Below, piece by piece: positions 36,530 through 45,647 of a stretch of DNA of 64,000 nt. The stretch spans positions 2,826,501 through 2,890,500 of the forward strand of contig NZ_CP147251.1 in assembly GCF_017426705.2 (NCBI RefSeq), in the 5' to 3' direction. Both the position numbers and the translations under genes were made by a program. The stretch's first letter is position 1, and the number at the start of each line of letters is the position of its first letter. This DNA comes from Enterococcus sp. DIV2402. GTDB lineage: Bacteria > Bacillota > Bacilli > Lactobacillales > Enterococcaceae. The notes beneath the pieces are model-generated. The model made no database searches. It saw only the letters and a list, made by a program, of their open reading frames with translations, and was not told where the DNA came from.

Positions 36530-36558
36530 ACTATACTATGCGTTGTTTTTTTTAACAA
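36530..36558 (-). promoter_or_regulatory. Promoter of the 45-codon gene
   Basis: Minus-strand TTGTTA (36558-36553), a 17-base spacer, then TATAGT (36535-36530). Both hexamers are near consensus for the vegetative sigma factor. Confidence 0.75.
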
Positions 36559-36622
36559 ATAAAAAAGATAGTATTTGATTAATTTTAGAAACCTAAAAAA
36601 AGTGAACGAACAATCGTCCACT

Positions 36623-37231
36623 TTACGTATTTAAATTCGCAAGTTTTTGTAGCAATCCCGTATAATCAACTTTAGAAAAATCTGATACATCATATTCATA
36701 TAAAGCCCCTAGTGAGAAATGGTTGTATTGTCTTTCTTCAATGATTTTTTTGAAAGCTTCTTTGGTAATTAAATCATCTGCTAAGGCGCGATTTTCTAAT
36801 TGATCACCAAAATGATAATGTGTGCTGATATGACTCAAATGTCGATCTGATTGAACGTCACGAAGTTTTCGTCGTGCCCATAATTTTTCGAAGTCACTCA
36901 CTAAACGTATCGTAATCACTTGATAATCATACGTTGTTGTCAACTCTACCAACTGTTGTTTCTGTTTATCGGAAAAAGGATACTCGGATAGAATAAAGCG
37001 TTTGCCAATACCCATGTACAAGCCAAGAACTTGATAATAAAATTTCCATACTTCCTTTTCAAGTTCTTTTTTCTCTGCTAGATTATTAAAACCCACTGAA
37101 TCCGCCAAAATTTCTTTAATCTCATCTGGGGTAATACTAAATATATCCGGCAATACCTGCTTTATCTGATTGACCAAATAACTCTTTCCAGTTGCTGGAC
37201 TACCTGCTAATAAAATCAGATACTTATCCAT
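36623..37231 (-). CDS. P-loop kinase-like ATPase of a PTS operon
   Basis: About 202 residues with a clear Walker A (LLAGSPATGKSYLV, residues 7-20), an NMP-kinase-like layout, and a basic lid-like segment WARRKLRDVQSDRHLSH near 120. No close family is recognised; it resembles zeta-toxin/shikimate-type small kinases. It is the last gene of the ascorbate-family PTS operon and overlaps the aldolase gene by 8 bases (start at 37231, MDKYLILLAG; an earlier GTG would extend it by five residues). The location suggests a sugar or sugar-phosphate kinase, which is inference. Confidence 0.75.
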   Translation of the reverse strand: MDKYLILLAGSPATGKSYLVNQIKQVLPDIFSITPDEIKEILADSVGFNNLAEKKELEKEVWKFYYQVLGLYMGIGKRFILSEYPFSDKQKQQLVELTTTYDYQVITIRLVSDFEKLWARRKLRDVQSDRHLSHISTHYHFGDQLENRALADDLITKEAFKKIIEERQYNHFSLGALYEYDVSDFSKVDYTGLLQKLANLNT

Positions 37232-38102
37232 TCGTCCCAACACCAATTTTTAGTGGTTCATCGATATTCATAAATAAACTAATTTTATGTTTGACAATTT
37301 CTTTAACAGTTAAATTAGCAGGAATGATATTGTGACGCAAGGATTTGTTGACTTCTGTTTCTCCAAACGATTCTTTTGCTTGTTTTGTCCAATTAACTAA
37401 TAGTTCGGTGCCAACGTTAAATTTACGAATGCCATGATTGATTAACTCTGGATAGTCTTCTTCTTTGACGCCAGTTCCTCCATGGATGACCAAAGGAATA
37501 TCCACTACCTTATGAATTTCTTTTAATAATGGAATATTCACTTCAGTTTTTGACTTGAACTGTCCATGGTTTGTACCAATCGCAATTGCTAAGGCATCAA
37601 TACCGGTTTGTTTGACAAATTCCACAGCATCTTCTGGACGTGTATAGACTTTATCATTTTCAGCTACTGAAATTCCTTCTTCCGTTCCTCCAATTGTTCC
37701 AAGTTCCCCTTCCACAGATACCCCATGAGCCTGAGCGTAAGAAACGACTGCTTTGGTTTTAGCAATATTTTCTTTAAATGGTAAATGTGAACCATCATAC
37801 ATAACACTAGAATACCCCGCATCAATTGCTGCTTTGATTTCATTAAAATCACGTGCATGATCTAAATGCAAGGCAACATCAACCATTTCATCTTCTGCAA
37901 TTTCTTTGACTACAGCTACGACTACTTTATAACCGATGTATTTTGCTGTATCAATACTTGTTTGAATAATAATCGGACTTCCCATCTCTTTTGCCGCTCG
38001 AATCATTTCTGGAAGCATTTCTAAGTTGTGCGTATTAAACGCACCAATGGTCATATTTAAATCTGTTGCTATTTGTGTGACTTCTTTTAATGTTTTATAC
38101 AT
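37224..38102 (-). CDS. Class II (fructose/tagatose-bisphosphate-like) aldolase
   Basis: A 292-residue zinc aldolase of the FbaA/GatY family. Zinc ligands are expected in LHLDHARDFNEI (the HLDH motif near 80), GELGTIGGTEEG, and the C-terminal LAIAIGTNHG and VIHGGTGV segments; catalytic Asp in LDH-A-RD. Not the housekeeping fructose-bisphosphate aldolase by context: it lies in a PTS operon and should split a ketose (bis)phosphate formed from that sugar. Start set at 38102 (MYKTLKEV). It overlaps the kinase-like gene at its end. Confidence 0.88.
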   Translation of the reverse strand: MYKTLKEVTQIATDLNMTIGAFNTHNLEMLPEMIRAAKEMGSPIIIQTSIDTAKYIGYKVVVAVVKEIAEDEMVDVALHLDHARDFNEIKAAIDAGYSSVMYDGSHLPFKENIAKTKAVVSYAQAHGVSVEGELGTIGGTEEGISVAENDKVYTRPEDAVEFVKQTGIDALAIAIGTNHGQFKSKTEVNIPLLKEIHKVVDIPLVIHGGTGVKEEDYPELINHGIRKFNVGTELLVNWTKQAKESFGETEVNKSLRHNIIPANLTVKEIVKHKISLFMNIDEPLKIGVGTNG

Positions 38103-38121
38103 ATTCTTCCATCCTTTGTAC

Positions 38122-38514
38122 TTATTTTCCACCGGTAATGGTTAATTTTTTTGCTATTTGACGCATATCATCCATTTTGTTCATATATTTTTCAATTCCA
38201 GTATCATCGCCATTTCGTGCGGCTTCTGCTCGTTTTGCATTATAAAGACTCATTAGTTTTTTATAACCATCGCCCATCGTTAATTTATACTCGAGGCTTT
38301 TCTCTAACGTTGGAATTGCCTGTTCGTCTTCTAATTCTGCATAAGCTAAGCCTATTTCTTCATATAATTTAGCTAATTGCTCATCAGACGTTAGCTGCTT
38401 CATTTCATGTTCTTTTTTAGAAACAAACGCCAACAATTCTATTCTACGTTCTTCTGATAAAACGGGTTGTTCAGGTTGCTTTTCTTTTGTTTTTTTCTTA
38501 AAGAAACCAAACAT
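38122..38514 (-). CDS. Helical TPR-like protein of the PTS operon
   Basis: A 130-residue, highly charged protein starting MFGFFKKKTKEKQPEQ. The middle (LAKLYEEIGLAYAELEDEQAIPTLEKSLEYKL) reads as one tetratricopeptide-like helix pair, followed by GYKKLMSLYNAKRAEAARNGD. No catalytic motif, no signal peptide. Homologues seem to travel with aldolase-containing PTS operons; the function is unknown. Adjacent to EIIC (12 bases) and aldolase (20 bases), so part of the operon. Confidence 0.75.
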   Translation of the reverse strand: MFGFFKKKTKEKQPEQPVLSEERRIELLAFVSKKEHEMKQLTSDEQLAKLYEEIGLAYAELEDEQAIPTLEKSLEYKLTMGDGYKKLMSLYNAKRAEAARNGDDTGIEKYMNKMDDMRQIAKKLTITGGK

Positions 38515-38526
38515 CTAAATTCCTCC

Positions 38527-39810
38527 TTAGAACATTTTTAAAATTGGGCTTAAAATCCAAGCGTATAATAAAGCAGCTACTACTGTATCAACATCTGTTG
38601 CGGTTGCATTAACAAAGCCCATACTATTAAAAATAGTAACAAGCAGTGCAGGTAATAAGGTAATGAAGAAGCCGTGAGCAATTCCTCCAATAATCGCACC
38701 TCGACGACCACCAACTGCATTCCCAAAAATACCAGCTGTCCCACCAGCGAAGAAGTTAGTTAACATTCCTGGTAAGATCATTGCTAACCCAAAAGCTGGC
38801 AACGTAAACATCGCAATGATTGTTCCAATTGTCGTTGTAATAAATCCTAAAATCACCGCATTTGGTGAATATGGGAAAAATACTGGACAATCTAACGCAG
38901 GAATTGCATCGGGTACTAATTTCATAGCAATTCCTCGGAAAGCAGGGACAATTTCACCTAACAATAAACGCACACCTGCTAATAACACATACACACCAAC
39001 AACGAATTGAATAGCTTGTAAAAAGGCAAACATCAAATAATGTTGTGCGCCATGCTCGCCAATTCCGGGACCCGCAAATACTGCTGTAATCACATACAAA
39101 GGTACCATTACCACCATGACAGAAAGATAGGTATCTTGTAAAAATTCAAAGGAAGACGGTAATTTAATATCTTCAATTGATTTTTTATTTTCACCTTTTT
39201 CACCAAAAATTTTTGCTACACCTGCTTCAAATAGATAACCAATCGTACAAAAATGACCTAAGGCAATATCATTTGACCCCGTCACTTTACGAATAATTGG
39301 CTGTGCAATCGCTGGCATCGCCACAGCAAAAATGCCACCAACAAGCCCACCTACCAAAATTAAGACAATCCCTCGCAAGCCAGCAAAGAAACCAAAAACC
39401 GTTGTCATTGTCGCCATCCATAAGATCGCTTGACCTGTTAAAAAGATATATTTCCACTTCGTAAAGCGTGCAATTAAAATATTAAAAATAAAGATAGCTA
39501 AAAACGTTAAAGCAATATCTCGCCCTAAACCAAGTTCGTTCATCGCTTGTCCATTGATTGCTTCAATCGATGGAATAATTCCTTGCATATTAAATCCCGC
39601 TGTAAAAATTTCCCCAAAATAAGTCAAACTACCTACAATAATGCTTGAACCTGCACTTAATACTTGGAAACCTAGTAACGTTTTTAACGTTCCTGAAATT
39701 ACTTGTCCCATTGATTTTTTTTGCAAAATTAATCCTAACATTGCAATCAATGCAATCGTAATGGATGCCTGTGTTAAAATGTTTTCAATAATAAAATTTA
39801 TAACGCCCAT
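38527..39810 (-). CDS. PTS ascorbate-family (UlaA/SgaT) EIIC
   Basis: A polytopic permease of about 427 residues, of the ascorbate-gat superfamily. Family marks: the N-terminal LGLILQKKSMGQVISGTLKTLLGFQVLSAGSSI region, KWKYIFLTGQAILWMATM, DIALGHFCTIGYLFEAG, FFPYSPNAVILGF and the Gly-rich GGTAGIFGNAVGGRRGAIIGG block. The substrate is not necessarily ascorbate, because the operon encodes an aldolase and no lactonase or decarboxylase. Start taken as ATG 39810 (MGVINFII), 9 bases from AAAGGA. Confidence 0.9.
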   Translation of the reverse strand: MGVINFIIENILTQASITIALIAMLGLILQKKSMGQVISGTLKTLLGFQVLSAGSSIIVGSLTYFGEIFTAGFNMQGIIPSIEAINGQAMNELGLGRDIALTFLAIFIFNILIARFTKWKYIFLTGQAILWMATMTTVFGFFAGLRGIVLILVGGLVGGIFAVAMPAIAQPIIRKVTGSNDIALGHFCTIGYLFEAGVAKIFGEKGENKKSIEDIKLPSSFEFLQDTYLSVMVVMVPLYVITAVFAGPGIGEHGAQHYLMFAFLQAIQFVVGVYVLLAGVRLLLGEIVPAFRGIAMKLVPDAIPALDCPVFFPYSPNAVILGFITTTIGTIIAMFTLPAFGLAMILPGMLTNFFAGGTAGIFGNAVGGRRGAIIGGIAHGFFITLLPALLVTIFNSMGFVNATATDVDTVVAALLYAWILSPILKMF

Positions 39811-39835
39811 TTCATTCATTCCTTTCAACTTGATT

Positions 39836-40144
39836 TTATAAAGCGCCTTTTGCTTGTAAAACTGGAACTAGTTTTTCTTCAATTTCTACTTTTGACACAA
39901 TATTTTTCAAATAAACAATCGCTGTTTTATTTTCATCAATATTGAATTTTTCAAATTGTGATTTAAAATTTTGTGCAGTGATAATAATATCCGGTTGCAT
40001 AGATGCTGCTGTTGAAATGTCCACGTGATCTAACTTGGCACTAACATTGTATTTATTTAAAACATCCTCTGCTGACATTTGTGCTGCAAAACTACTTCCT
40101 AATCCAGCACCACATACAAATAAAATATCAATCTTTTTACCCAT
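39836..40144 (-). CDS. PTS ascorbate-family EIIB
   Basis: A 102-residue EIIB of the SgaB/UlaB type. The phosphocysteine is in LFVCGAGLGSSFAAQM (Cys11), with the P-loop-like GAGLGSS after it. It donates phosphate to the sugar carried by the adjacent EIIC. It is separated from the regulator gene by 22 bases and from EIIC by 25, so they should be transcribed together. Confidence 0.93.
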   Translation of the reverse strand: MGKKIDILFVCGAGLGSSFAAQMSAEDVLNKYNVSAKLDHVDISTAASMQPDIIITAQNFKSQFEKFNIDENKTAIVYLKNIVSKVEIEEKLVPVLQAKGAL

Positions 40145-40166
40145 TATTCATTCTCCTATTCTTCTT

Positions 40167-42245
40167 TTAATTAAAGAGAGTTTGTTTAAACTCATCTATT
40201 GTTTTAGTAGTAACAAGTTGATTTAATTTTTCTTCATCATTAATTAAATCAATCAAATGACGCATAATATTAAGATGTGAAAACGAATCGACTGCTGATA
40301 AACAAAAAATAATTTTGACGGGATCATTTTCCTCATGACCAAATTCCACACCTGACTTAACTGTCGCAACACTTAACCCTAAACTATTTGCGCCATCTTC
40401 TGGTCTAGCATGTGCTAGGGCAAGGTGTTTACCAATTACGATATAAGGACCATATTCATCAACAGAATCAATCATCGCTTGAATATAATTTTCTGTAATA
40501 ATCCTTTCTTTCAGCAATGGATGAGAAACCTTTGTAATTAATTCTTTCCAATTCTTTGCTTCAACATTCATCAAAATATTTTCATCTTTTAAGACATCCT
40601 GAATCATAGGCTGCAACTCCCTTTTATTAATCGTTAAGTGATTTTTTCTAAATATTTTTTCCAATTCTTGGTACTGACATTCCACTTTTTGTGAAGTTTT
40701 TTTATCAAACAACGTTAAAATGTCTGAGAATAACTGTGTCGAATCTCTATGTTCATTCGATAAACGACGATATTGCGAATGTTGACTCAGAAATGCAGCG
40801 ATGGCTTCTTTGCTATCTTCTTTAATAATTGGTTCTAAAATCAATAATGGTTTATTTTTGATTTCAATAGAGACCGTAGAAAAGACAAAATCAACATCTA
40901 ATTTTTTGATTAGTTCGATTTCACGTGAACTTAAAACGGCTAATACTTCAATATGAAATAACTCTTTAAGGTTTTCTGATAATAGCTTGCCAGTTGCCAA
41001 TCCGTGATTGCAAATCACTACCGCTCGATAAAAATAAGTCAATTCTTGATTCAATTCACTTAAAGAGGTTGAAAAATGAATCGTGAGAAAAGCAATTTCA
41101 TCTTCAGTCAATTGTTTCTTTAAAACCTTGTTAAATTCAGGTGTAAAACTTTCCACTGCTCGATAAATGGTGTCATAATTGGCTTTGATTGTTTCCTTCA
41201 AAGGATTAGCAAATTGCACATCATATCGCAAACGACTGAGTAAACTACCAATATGTTGATACAAGCCTTCTTGCAAATCCGCTTCTTTTTTAGTAAATGG
41301 AATATGTGTTTCATTTTCAACATGTTGAATTAATTGAATTGAAAGCAATTGTGCTTGCACCCATTCAATAGATGTACTCATATTTTTAGGGTTAAAGGTA
41401 TCTAAAATAAAGGTGAGATACTTGTATTCATTTGCTGCATCCTGAATCGAAAATTTATCAAAAATCGCTTGAACAAACTCTTGAATTTCTTGAGAAGCAT
41501 GTGTTTCTTTATGTGACCAATCGGGCGATTGAATACTCTGTTTATTTTGAAAACGAGTCAACCAAATTCCAGTAAATAAGACGAGATTTTTTCGATACAA
41601 ATTATCTTCACTTGCTGAAATCGACTCACCATAAATTTGATCAATCTTTTTAAATACTTCTAAAGAAATATATTTAAAAATAATTTGCTGTTTGACTGAT
41701 TGATTTTTTATCTCATCGGTTAAAGTAAAATTATCTACCATTTTATTGATAAACGAATAAATCATTGTTCGAATACTGCGTTCCTTGCCATTCAGTACTA
41801 ACCCTTGTTTGGGAATACTTAAAATTTCGACAGTATATTTTGTTAACAACTGACGTAACCGTCGCATATCCTCGTCTAAGGTACTTTTAGAAATTTGTAA
41901 TTCCTCTTCTTTTTGATAGAGAAATACTTTCTTTTTTCCGAGTGAAATAGAAAGAATTAAATCTAACAGTCGTTCATCACGAGTCAATATCTCATCATGA
42001 ACATCGCGACCAATTAATTCAATAAGCGCTTCTTTTTTCTGCTCTGTCATTGTTAGTCGCAAACCTTTCCCACGAATTGTTTGTAAAACAGGGAAATCAT
42101 TATCGATAAAATACGTATTCAGTTGATTTATTTCATTTCTCATCGTTCGTTTGCTTAATTGAAATTCTTCACTAAGCGTATCGATGCTAATCGGAAAATC
42201 AGAATATAGAAATTTTCTTATCAGCTTAATTGTTCGATCTTTCAT
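40167..42245 (-). CDS. PRD-containing BglG/MtlR-type regulator with fused EIIA domain
   Basis: A 692-residue regulator with N-terminal HTH domains (about 1-100; EFQLSKRTMRNEINQLN), two PRDs in about 180-410 (HIPFTKKEADLQEGL, AFLTIHFSTSLSEL), an EIIB-like domain (AVVICNHGLATGKLL around 415), and a C-terminal EIIA of the mannitol/fructose type with phospho-His in LALAHARPEDGANSLGL near 615. The operon has no separate EIIA gene, so this domain may feed EIIB or serve only sensing. First gene of the PTS operon; a cre-like site lies 85-99 bases upstream. Confidence 0.9.
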   Translation of the reverse strand: MKDRTIKLIRKFLYSDFPISIDTLSEEFQLSKRTMRNEINQLNTYFIDNDFPVLQTIRGKGLRLTMTEQKKEALIELIGRDVHDEILTRDERLLDLILSISLGKKKVFLYQKEEELQISKSTLDEDMRRLRQLLTKYTVEILSIPKQGLVLNGKERSIRTMIYSFINKMVDNFTLTDEIKNQSVKQQIIFKYISLEVFKKIDQIYGESISASEDNLYRKNLVLFTGIWLTRFQNKQSIQSPDWSHKETHASQEIQEFVQAIFDKFSIQDAANEYKYLTFILDTFNPKNMSTSIEWVQAQLLSIQLIQHVENETHIPFTKKEADLQEGLYQHIGSLLSRLRYDVQFANPLKETIKANYDTIYRAVESFTPEFNKVLKKQLTEDEIAFLTIHFSTSLSELNQELTYFYRAVVICNHGLATGKLLSENLKELFHIEVLAVLSSREIELIKKLDVDFVFSTVSIEIKNKPLLILEPIIKEDSKEAIAAFLSQHSQYRRLSNEHRDSTQLFSDILTLFDKKTSQKVECQYQELEKIFRKNHLTINKRELQPMIQDVLKDENILMNVEAKNWKELITKVSHPLLKERIITENYIQAMIDSVDEYGPYIVIGKHLALAHARPEDGANSLGLSVATVKSGVEFGHEENDPVKIIFCLSAVDSFSHLNIMRHLIDLINDEEKLNQLVTTKTIDEFKQTLFN

Positions 42246-42329
42246 GAGCTTATCTCCTTCTCTGACTATAGTATAGGTGCTCGCCTACTCGATTGTTAGT
42301 AGAGATTTTTGCATCTTAATCGAGCAAAA

Positions 42330-42344
42330 ATGTAAGCGTTAACT
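42330..42344. promoter_or_regulatory. Candidate CcpA (cre) site upstream of the PTS regulator
   Basis: ATGTAAGCGTTAACT matches the cre consensus WTGNAANCGNWNNCW at all defined positions. It lies upstream of the PRD regulator gene, consistent with carbon catabolite control of the PTS operon. Binding by CcpA is inferred from family knowledge. Confidence 0.6.
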
Positions 42345-42436
42345 AAAAAATACAAAAAAAGAGCTTAATCAAACGTCAAAAAGCGAAGTGATTAAACTCA
42401 AATCAATGATGCAATTAAAGTACGGTTTTCTTACAA

Positions 42437-42471
42437 CAAAAAAAGCTAGAAACTTCGAAAAGTTTCTAGCT
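42437..42471 (-). terminator. Rho-independent terminator after rpmA
   Basis: A perfect 12-base stem (AGCTAGAAACTT) with a 4-base loop followed by seven T on the minus strand, just behind the rpmA stop. Confidence 0.92.
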
Positions 42472-42484
42472 AAAAAATATCTAA

Positions 42485-42778
42485 TTAAGCTTCTTGAGCT
42501 ACTGGGTATACAGATACTTGTTTTTTGTCGCGACCTTTACGTTCGAAACGTACTACGCCGTCAACTTTAGCAAATAAAGTATCGTCTCCACCAATACCTA
42601 CGTTTACGCCTGGATAGATTTTAGTACCGCGTTGGCGATAAAGGATTGAACCACCTGTAACAGTTTGACCGTCTGCACGTTTAGCGCCTAAACGTTTAGA
42701 TTCAGAGTCACGTCCGTTAGATGTAGAACCGCCACCTTTTTTGTGGGCGAATAATTGTAAATTCATTTTCATCAACAT
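42485..42778 (-). CDS. rpmA: 50S ribosomal protein bL27 (with Prp-cleaved leader)
   Basis: The 97-residue L27 precursor. It starts [17 protein letters not shown]: in Firmicutes the leader ending at LQLFA is removed by the protease Prp to expose the mature N-terminus at HKKGGG, which reaches the peptidyl-transferase centre. Start set at 42778, 8 bases from AGGAGG. The prp gene is directly upstream in the operon, which supports cleavage. The rest ([28 protein letters not shown]) is canonical. Confidence 0.97.
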   Translation of the reverse strand: MLMKMNLQLFAHKKGGGSTSNGRDSESKRLGAKRADGQTVTGGSILYRQRGTKIYPGVNVGIGGDDTLFAKVDGVVRFERKGRDKKQVSVYPVAQEA

Positions 42779-42796
42779 GAGATGCACCTCCTGTGG

Positions 42797-43135
42797 TTAT
42801 AATTGTGTGTTAATTTGGATATATTCGCTATTCTCTTCTTGAACAGCTTGAAGACCCAACAATAAATTCTCTATTAGAATTTGTACGATATTCATTTGTT
42901 CTTGCGTCATTCCAGTCGGTACTTCTACATATAAGTAGCCACCTTCTTCATGATTAACCTCAAGAATGGGCTGAATGCCTGCTAAGGCTTCAATACCATT
43001 CACGGCGCTAATCGCTAAAGCTGAAACAGCTGCACAAACGATATCATTGCCATATTCTCCAGCATTCGCATGTCCTGTAATCTCGTATGAAACGATTCTA
43101 CCAGAATCATTGCGTTTAAATGTTCCTTTAATCAT
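42797..43135 (-). CDS. prp: Ribosomal-processing cysteine protease Prp
   Basis: A 112-residue cysteine protease (YsxB family) that cleaves the N-terminal leader of bL27. The catalytic pair is His in ITGHANAGEYG (about 22) and Cys in DIVCAAVSALAISAVNG (about 34). Cotranscribed between rplU and rpmA, as in Staphylococcus and Bacillus. Nothing unusual is seen. Confidence 0.95.
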   Translation of the reverse strand: MIKGTFKRNDSGRIVSYEITGHANAGEYGNDIVCAAVSALAISAVNGIEALAGIQPILEVNHEEGGYLYVEVPTGMTQEQMNIVQILIENLLLGLQAVQEENSEYIQINTQL

Positions 43136-43160
43136 AGCTTACCCTACTTTTTTGTAAGAA

Positions 43161-43469
43161 TTATGCGTTAATTGCTTCGATAACAACTTTTGTGTAAGGT
43201 TGACGGTGACCTTGTTTACGGTGAGTGTGTTTTTTAGGTTTATATTTGTAAGTTACAACTTTCTTTTGTTTACCGTGTTTTTCAACAGTTCCTTCAACAG
43301 TTGCACCTGCTACAGTTGGAGCACCAACTTTTGTAGATTCGCCACCCACTAAGATTACTTCGTCAAAAGTTACTTTTTGTCCTGCTTCAACGTCTAATTT
43401 TTCAACGTAGATTGCTTGACCAACTTCAACTTTTACTTGTTTACCACCAGTTTTGATAATTGCGTACAT
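43161..43469 (-). CDS. rplU: 50S ribosomal protein bL21
   Basis: The 102-residue L21 protein with [18 protein letters not shown] at the N-terminus and the C-terminal [17 protein letters not shown] rRNA-binding segment. It binds 23S rRNA domain I. Start taken at 43469; GGAGG is 11 bases upstream, slightly farther than for neighbouring genes. First gene of the rplU-prp-rpmA operon, behind a structured leader. Confidence 0.97.
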   Translation of the reverse strand: MYAIIKTGGKQVKVEVGQAIYVEKLDVEAGQKVTFDEVILVGGESTKVGAPTVAGATVEGTVEKHGKQKKVVTYKYKPKKHTHRKQGHRQPYTKVVIEAINA

Positions 43470-43481
43470 GCTATACAGCAC

Positions 43482-43577
43482 CTCCTTGTAATATACTTAG
43501 ACTCGCCATCCCAAGCGACAAATTGTACTTAATAACTTGTTCTGTGCGGTTGTAGCTGTGGAGTCCACAATTACAAC
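43482..43577 (-). promoter_or_regulatory. Ribosomal protein L21 leader
   Basis: Between the promoter and rplU the transcript has about 100 bases of leader containing TTGTGGACTCCACAGC with GTGGACTCCAC as a near palindrome, and downstream GTCGCTTGGGATGGCGAG, closely resembling the L21 leader motif seen upstream of rplU in Firmicutes. The known role is feedback control of the operon; the exact ligand is not settled. Confidence 0.6.
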
Positions 43578-43583
43578 AATACT

Positions 43584-43612
43584 ACTTTATCAAAAAACAA
43601 TTCTCACGTCAA
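43584..43612 (-). promoter_or_regulatory. Promoter of rplU-prp-rpmA
   Basis: Minus-strand TTGACG (43612-43607), 17-base spacer, TAAAGT (43589-43584). The predicted start is near 43577, immediately before the L21 leader. Confidence 0.65.
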
Positions 43613-43645
43613 TGAAAAGTTTTGAAATTTTTCCAAAATATTTTC

Positions 43646-44233
43646 TTATTGCCAATAAGCCGGAATAGTTTTCTCATAAGCTGTGATAGCTTCGTCTTCT
43701 TTTAGCGTGATTCCAATCTCATCTAATCCGTTTAACATTTTGTGCTTCCAAGTTGAGTCAATGTCAAATGAATATTCATTTTCACCAGAAACAACTTTTT
43801 GATTAGGTAAGTCAATCGTAATTTTATCCGTTGGAGTAAGTGCAGCAAGCTGTTCAAGTGCAGGTCGTGGCAAAGAAATTGGCAATAACCCATTTTTTAA
43901 CGAATTCATATAAAAAATATCACCGAAGCTTCCAGCAATGACTGCACGAAAACCATAGTTTGAAATCGCCCAAACCGCATGTTCCCGAGAAGACCCTCCA
44001 CCAAAATTATCACCTGAAATCAAAATAGACGCTTCACTATATTCTGGAAAGTTTAAGATAAAATCTGGGTTTGGTTTTCTGCCTTTGATATACCGCCAAT
44101 CATCAAACAAAAATTCTCCAAAGCCTGTTTTTTCAATTAACTTTAGGTATGTTTTCGGTAAAATTTGGTCCGTATCTAAATTATCATTCATAAAGGGAAC
44201 TGTTTTCCCCTCATAGACTGTAAAAGGTTCCAT
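43646..44233 (-). CDS. leuD: 3-isopropylmalate dehydratase small subunit
   Basis: A 195-residue swivel domain of the LeuCD isomerase. Substrate-recognition and cleft residues are in [13 protein letters not shown] and [27 protein letters not shown] follows. It acts with LeuC to isomerise 2- to 3-isopropylmalate. The start is one base after the leuC stop. Last gene of leuABCD, with the stop followed by a short AT-rich gap and no strong terminator. Confidence 0.97.
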   Translation of the reverse strand: MEPFTVYEGKTVPFMNDNLDTDQILPKTYLKLIEKTGFGEFLFDDWRYIKGRKPNPDFILNFPEYSEASILISGDNFGGGSSREHAVWAISNYGFRAVIAGSFGDIFYMNSLKNGLLPISLPRPALEQLAALTPTDKITIDLPNQKVVSGENEYSFDIDSTWKHKMLNGLDEIGITLKEDEAITAYEKTIPAYWQ

Positions 44234-44234
44234 A

Positions 44235-45614
44235 TTATTCCCCTCCTATAATTTCTCGTACATCAATAAAGCGACCGTTAATTGCTGCAGCTGCTGCCAT
44301 TGCAGGGCTACACAAATGTGTTCGTGAGTTTTTTCCTTGTCGACCAACAAAGTTCCGGTTAGAAGTTGAGGCACAATGCACAAATTCTGGGACTTTATCT
44401 GGATTCATTCCCAAGCACATCGAACATCCTGGTTCACGCCATTCAAATCCCGCTTCAATAAAAACTTTATCTAAGCCAATTTTTTCGGCAGCGTGTCGGA
44501 CTGGTCGTGAGCCAGGAACAACAATTCCAGTCACGCCTTCTTTAATTTTTTTACCTTTTAAGATTTTGGCAGCTTCTTGTAAATCGGATAGACGACCATT
44601 CGTACAAGACCCAATAAAGACGTATTCGATATTGATGTCTGCTGCTTTTTGACCGGGATGCAAGTCCATATATTCGTAAGCTAGGCGATCGTTATGGTCT
44701 TTGATTTCTGGAAATGGTGTATTAATAGACACACCCATTTCTGGATTCGTTCCCCAAGTAATATATGGTTCCAATGTGTTTGCATCCAATTCGATGATAC
44801 GATCAAACTCTGCATCTTCATCTGTATACAATGTTTTCCAGTCAGCAATTGCAGCTTCCATGTCTTTCGGTGCATATTCGCGACCTTGAACATATTCAAA
44901 AGTTTTCTCATCAGGAGCCATCATGCCCATTTTTGCGCCGCCTTCAATCGACATGTTACAAATGGTCATTCGTTCTTCCATTGTTAGATTTTTAATGGTT
45001 TCGCCATAGAATTCTGCTGCATAGCCAACTCCAAAATCAACACCGTATGTCGCAATCAAGGCTAGAATAATATCTTTGGCATAAACGCCTGGTCGCAACT
45101 TTCCGGTAACATGAATACCTAAGCGTTTAGGTTTCTTTTGCCAAATAGTTTGCGTTGCTAGAACGTGTTCTACCTCACTTGTACCGATCCCAAAAGCAAT
45201 CGCGCCAAATGCTCCGTGTGTCGCTGTATGAGAATCCCCGCAGACAATCGTTTTCCCCGGTTGTGTTAAACCTACTTCAGGTCCGACCATATGCACAATC
45301 CCTTGACGAGCAGAACCATTATCACAAAGAGTAATACCAAATTCCTCACAATTTCTTCTTAGCGTATCAATTTGTTTTTTTGAAATTAAATCAGTAATGT
45401 TAAAAATATCTTTTGTTGGTACATTATGATCCATCGTACCAAATGTTTTATCGGGACGACGAACTTTACGACCAGCTTCACGCAATCCTTCAAACGCTTG
45501 AGGTGATGTCACCTCATGAATCATTTGTAAATCAATATAAAGGAGTTGCGCTTCTCCTTCTTCACCACTGACGACATGACGTTCCCAGACTTTATCAAAT
45601 AGTGTTTTTCCCAT
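44235..45614 (-). CDS. leuC: 3-isopropylmalate dehydratase large subunit
   Basis: A 459-residue aconitase-family protein. The [4Fe-4S] cluster cysteines are in [16 protein letters not shown] and in [34 protein letters not shown] is the other family signature. Converts 2-isopropylmalate via dehydration with LeuD. GGAGG is 7 bases before the ATG at 45614. Confidence 0.97.
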   Translation of the reverse strand: MGKTLFDKVWERHVVSGEEGEAQLLYIDLQMIHEVTSPQAFEGLREAGRKVRRPDKTFGTMDHNVPTKDIFNITDLISKKQIDTLRRNCEEFGITLCDNGSARQGIVHMVGPEVGLTQPGKTIVCGDSHTATHGAFGAIAFGIGTSEVEHVLATQTIWQKKPKRLGIHVTGKLRPGVYAKDIILALIATYGVDFGVGYAAEFYGETIKNLTMEERMTICNMSIEGGAKMGMMAPDEKTFEYVQGREYAPKDMEAAIADWKTLYTDEDAEFDRIIELDANTLEPYITWGTNPEMGVSINTPFPEIKDHNDRLAYEYMDLHPGQKAADINIEYVFIGSCTNGRLSDLQEAAKILKGKKIKEGVTGIVVPGSRPVRHAAEKIGLDKVFIEAGFEWREPGCSMCLGMNPDKVPEFVHCASTSNRNFVGRQGKNSRTHLCSPAMAAAAAINGRFIDVREIIGGE

Positions 45615-45647
45615 GTGAAAGCCTCCTTTAATTTTTTGATTTCACAA

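Noticed and set aside
36427-36621. A 64-codon minus-strand frame overlapping the 45-codon gene and its promoter
   Set aside because: It crosses the promoter and palindrome, has no ribosome site and an AT-driven composition (Lys, Phe, Leu); the 45-codon frame in another phase has all signals.
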